A stretch of DNA of 64,000 nt from Polynucleobacter sp. AP-Kaivos-20-H2 (GTDB taxonomy: Bacteria > Pseudomonadota > Gammaproteobacteria > Burkholderiales > Burkholderiaceae): contig NZ_JACVOX010000004.1 in NCBI RefSeq assembly GCF_018882215.1, forward strand, positions 62,001-126,000, written 5' to 3'. Positions 63,263 to 64,000 of the stretch are shown here, one piece after another; the first letter of the stretch is position 1, and every line of letters starts with the position of its first letter. The notes under the pieces were generated by a model, which worked only from the letters and a program-made list of their open reading frames with translations, ran no database searches and had not been told where the DNA came from. Both the position numbers and the translations under genes were made by a program.

Positions 63263-63291
63263 AAAAAGGCGATGCCACCCTAAGGTGGCAT
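63263..63291 (-). terminator. hairpin between the lipoprotein and barrel genes
   Basis: On the minus strand ATGCCACC-TTAG-GGTGGCAT (63291-63272) followed by CGCCTTTTT and then directly by ATG. It looks like an intrinsic terminator of the lipoprotein gene but ends at the next start codon. Confidence 0.7.
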
Positions 63292-63324
63292 TTATTAAAT
63301 ATAGCTCTTTAAATATTTTGCAGC

Positions 63325-63723
63325 TTACGGCATTACAACATGCCAAACATTATTGACGTTATCACCCGTCTTATCGCCAGGGTTTTTGTCCTTAACAAAG
63401 AAGTACAGTGGCTTGCCTTTATAGGTCAATTGCTTCTGACCATCGTTACGACTGATATAGGAAAAGTCACCGGAGAGCTTAATGCCTGGCTCCACATAGA
63501 CTGGAGGCCAGTTGGTCGCACAGGTTGATACGCACTCTGACTTGCCTGAGCCTGCCTGATCTTTATCAAAGGTATAAATGGTCTTGCCATAACTACTAGT
63601 CAAAATACCATTGGTTACTTTAATAAAATCTGCTGAAGATGTTTTGACATCAGGCGTACCCGAGCAAGCAGCCAATCCTAATGCAACTGTTAATGCTGCG
63701 CAAAGTCTTAATAAATATTTCAT
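63325..63723 (-). CDS. COG4315-type lipoprotein with Yx(FWY)xxD repeat
   Basis: Secreted lipoprotein of 132 residues (lipobox LAAC at residue 20). ILTSSYGKTIYTFDKDQAGSGKS carries the YTFDKD form of the repeat, the CVSTCATNWPPV segment has a conserved Cys pair and WPP, and a second repeat-like element KGKPLYFFVKDKNPGDKTGD follows. The family is of unknown function, often found beside regulators or redox genes. It lies upstream of the barrel genes on the same strand. Confidence 0.82.
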   Translation of the reverse strand: MKYLLRLCAALTVALGLAACSGTPDVKTSSADFIKVTNGILTSSYGKTIYTFDKDQAGSGKSECVSTCATNWPPVYVEPGIKLSGDFSYISRNDGQKQLTYKGKPLYFFVKDKNPGDKTGDNVNNVWHVVMP

Positions 63724-63750
63724 TGTTGATCCTTTTATATAAGCTACGAA

Positions 63751-64000
63751 TTAATTACCTGGGCCAACCAAAGTAACTTCAATGCGACGATTCTGTGCAC
63801 GACCTTCTGGAGTTGCATTAGAAGCAATTGGATCAGATTCACCCATGCCTTGCGCAGAAATAAGACTCTGACTTACACCCTTGCGAATGAGGTAGTCAAC
63901 TACGTTATCCGCCCTCTTGGACGACAGATCGAGATTGGTAGCAATACCTTGATTACGTAACTCAGCACCAATAGCAACGTTATCTGTATAGCCACGAACC
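63751..64000 (-). CDS. OmpA family protein, C-terminal part (partial)
   Basis: The frame runs from the right edge of the window to TAA at 63751-63753, giving about 82 residues of an OmpA-like peptidoglycan-binding domain. VRGYTDNVAIG, LDLSSKRADNVVDYLIRKGV and ISAQGMGESDPIASNATPEGRAQNRRIEV are the standard blocks, and the peptidoglycan-contacting Asp and Arg are kept. The N-terminal part is outside the window, so whether it is OmpA, Pal or MotB-like cannot be told; the tail VTLVGPGN fits a stand-alone envelope protein. Confidence 0.88.
   Translation of the reverse strand, partial: VRGYTDNVAIGAELRNQGIATNLDLSSKRADNVVDYLIRKGVSQSLISAQGMGESDPIASNATPEGRAQNRRIEVTLVGPGN

Overview
The window looks like a chromosomal segment of a small-genome freshwater betaproteobacterium of the Burkholderiaceae, most like Polynucleobacter. 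This is inferred from the moderate GC content, tight gene packing, five tripartite-tricarboxylate (TctC/Bug-type) solute receptors, a complete cbb3 oxidase locus and a System I cytochrome c maturation operon. No tRNA, rRNA, CRISPR array, insertion sequence, integrase or phage gene was seen, and no intergenic stretch exceeds 300 bases.

Layout. 1-126 is the end of a rhodanese/TrhO-like gene. 203-5709 is a forward run of Bug receptor, MmgE/PrpD, 2-hydroxyacid dehydrogenase, a two-gene chromate-type transporter and a second Bug receptor, closed by a strong terminator. 5754-9192 holds CrcB, a DODA-type dioxygenase, two very small proteins, a site-2 protease, a c-prime-type cytochrome and a cytochrome b. 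9236-17667 holds an MFS exporter and an organic-acid catabolic block: 3-hydroxyacyl-CoA dehydrogenase, 2-hydroxyacid dehydrogenase, DapA-like lyase/aldolase, TAXI receptor plus fused TRAP permease, and an enolase-superfamily enzyme. 17833-22188 holds an M23 peptidase, a universal stress protein, a DUF2177 protein and a SulP transporter.

22196-33011 is the microaerobic respiration block: a TauE/SafE-like protein, an oxygen-sensing FNR regulator, and on the minus strand an MFS gene, ccoI, ccoS, ccoN, ccoO, ccoQ, ccoP, ccoG, a short FixH-like gene and an unknown membrane protein. A perfect FNR box with a well-placed -10 precedes ccoN. 33097-38037 holds two more Bug receptors, a 2OG-Fe(II) dioxygenase, a membrane-anchored TAXI-like protein and an SDR. 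38042-44843 is ccmABCDEFGHI on the minus strand, which supplies the covalent haem needed by CcoO, CcoP and the other c-type cytochromes.

45039-47789 is a likely MarR-controlled quinone/electrophile cluster (two YceI proteins, cytochrome b561, flavodoxin-like reductase). 47995-56692 is mixed: Bug receptor, a solute-binding domain without signal peptide, exported metallo-beta-lactamase-fold hydrolase, quinone oxidoreductase, SodC, DUF3833, chalcone-isomerase-like, DCC-family, DUF2237, histone-deacetylase-like and phasin genes. 56871-64000 is an almost entirely exported set on the minus strand: SYLF lipoprotein, amidohydrolase, choloylglycine-hydrolase family Ntn enzyme, three predicted outer-membrane proteins, a small lipoprotein and the end of an OmpA-family protein.

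Product names rest on motifs and remembered family features; no database search was possible.
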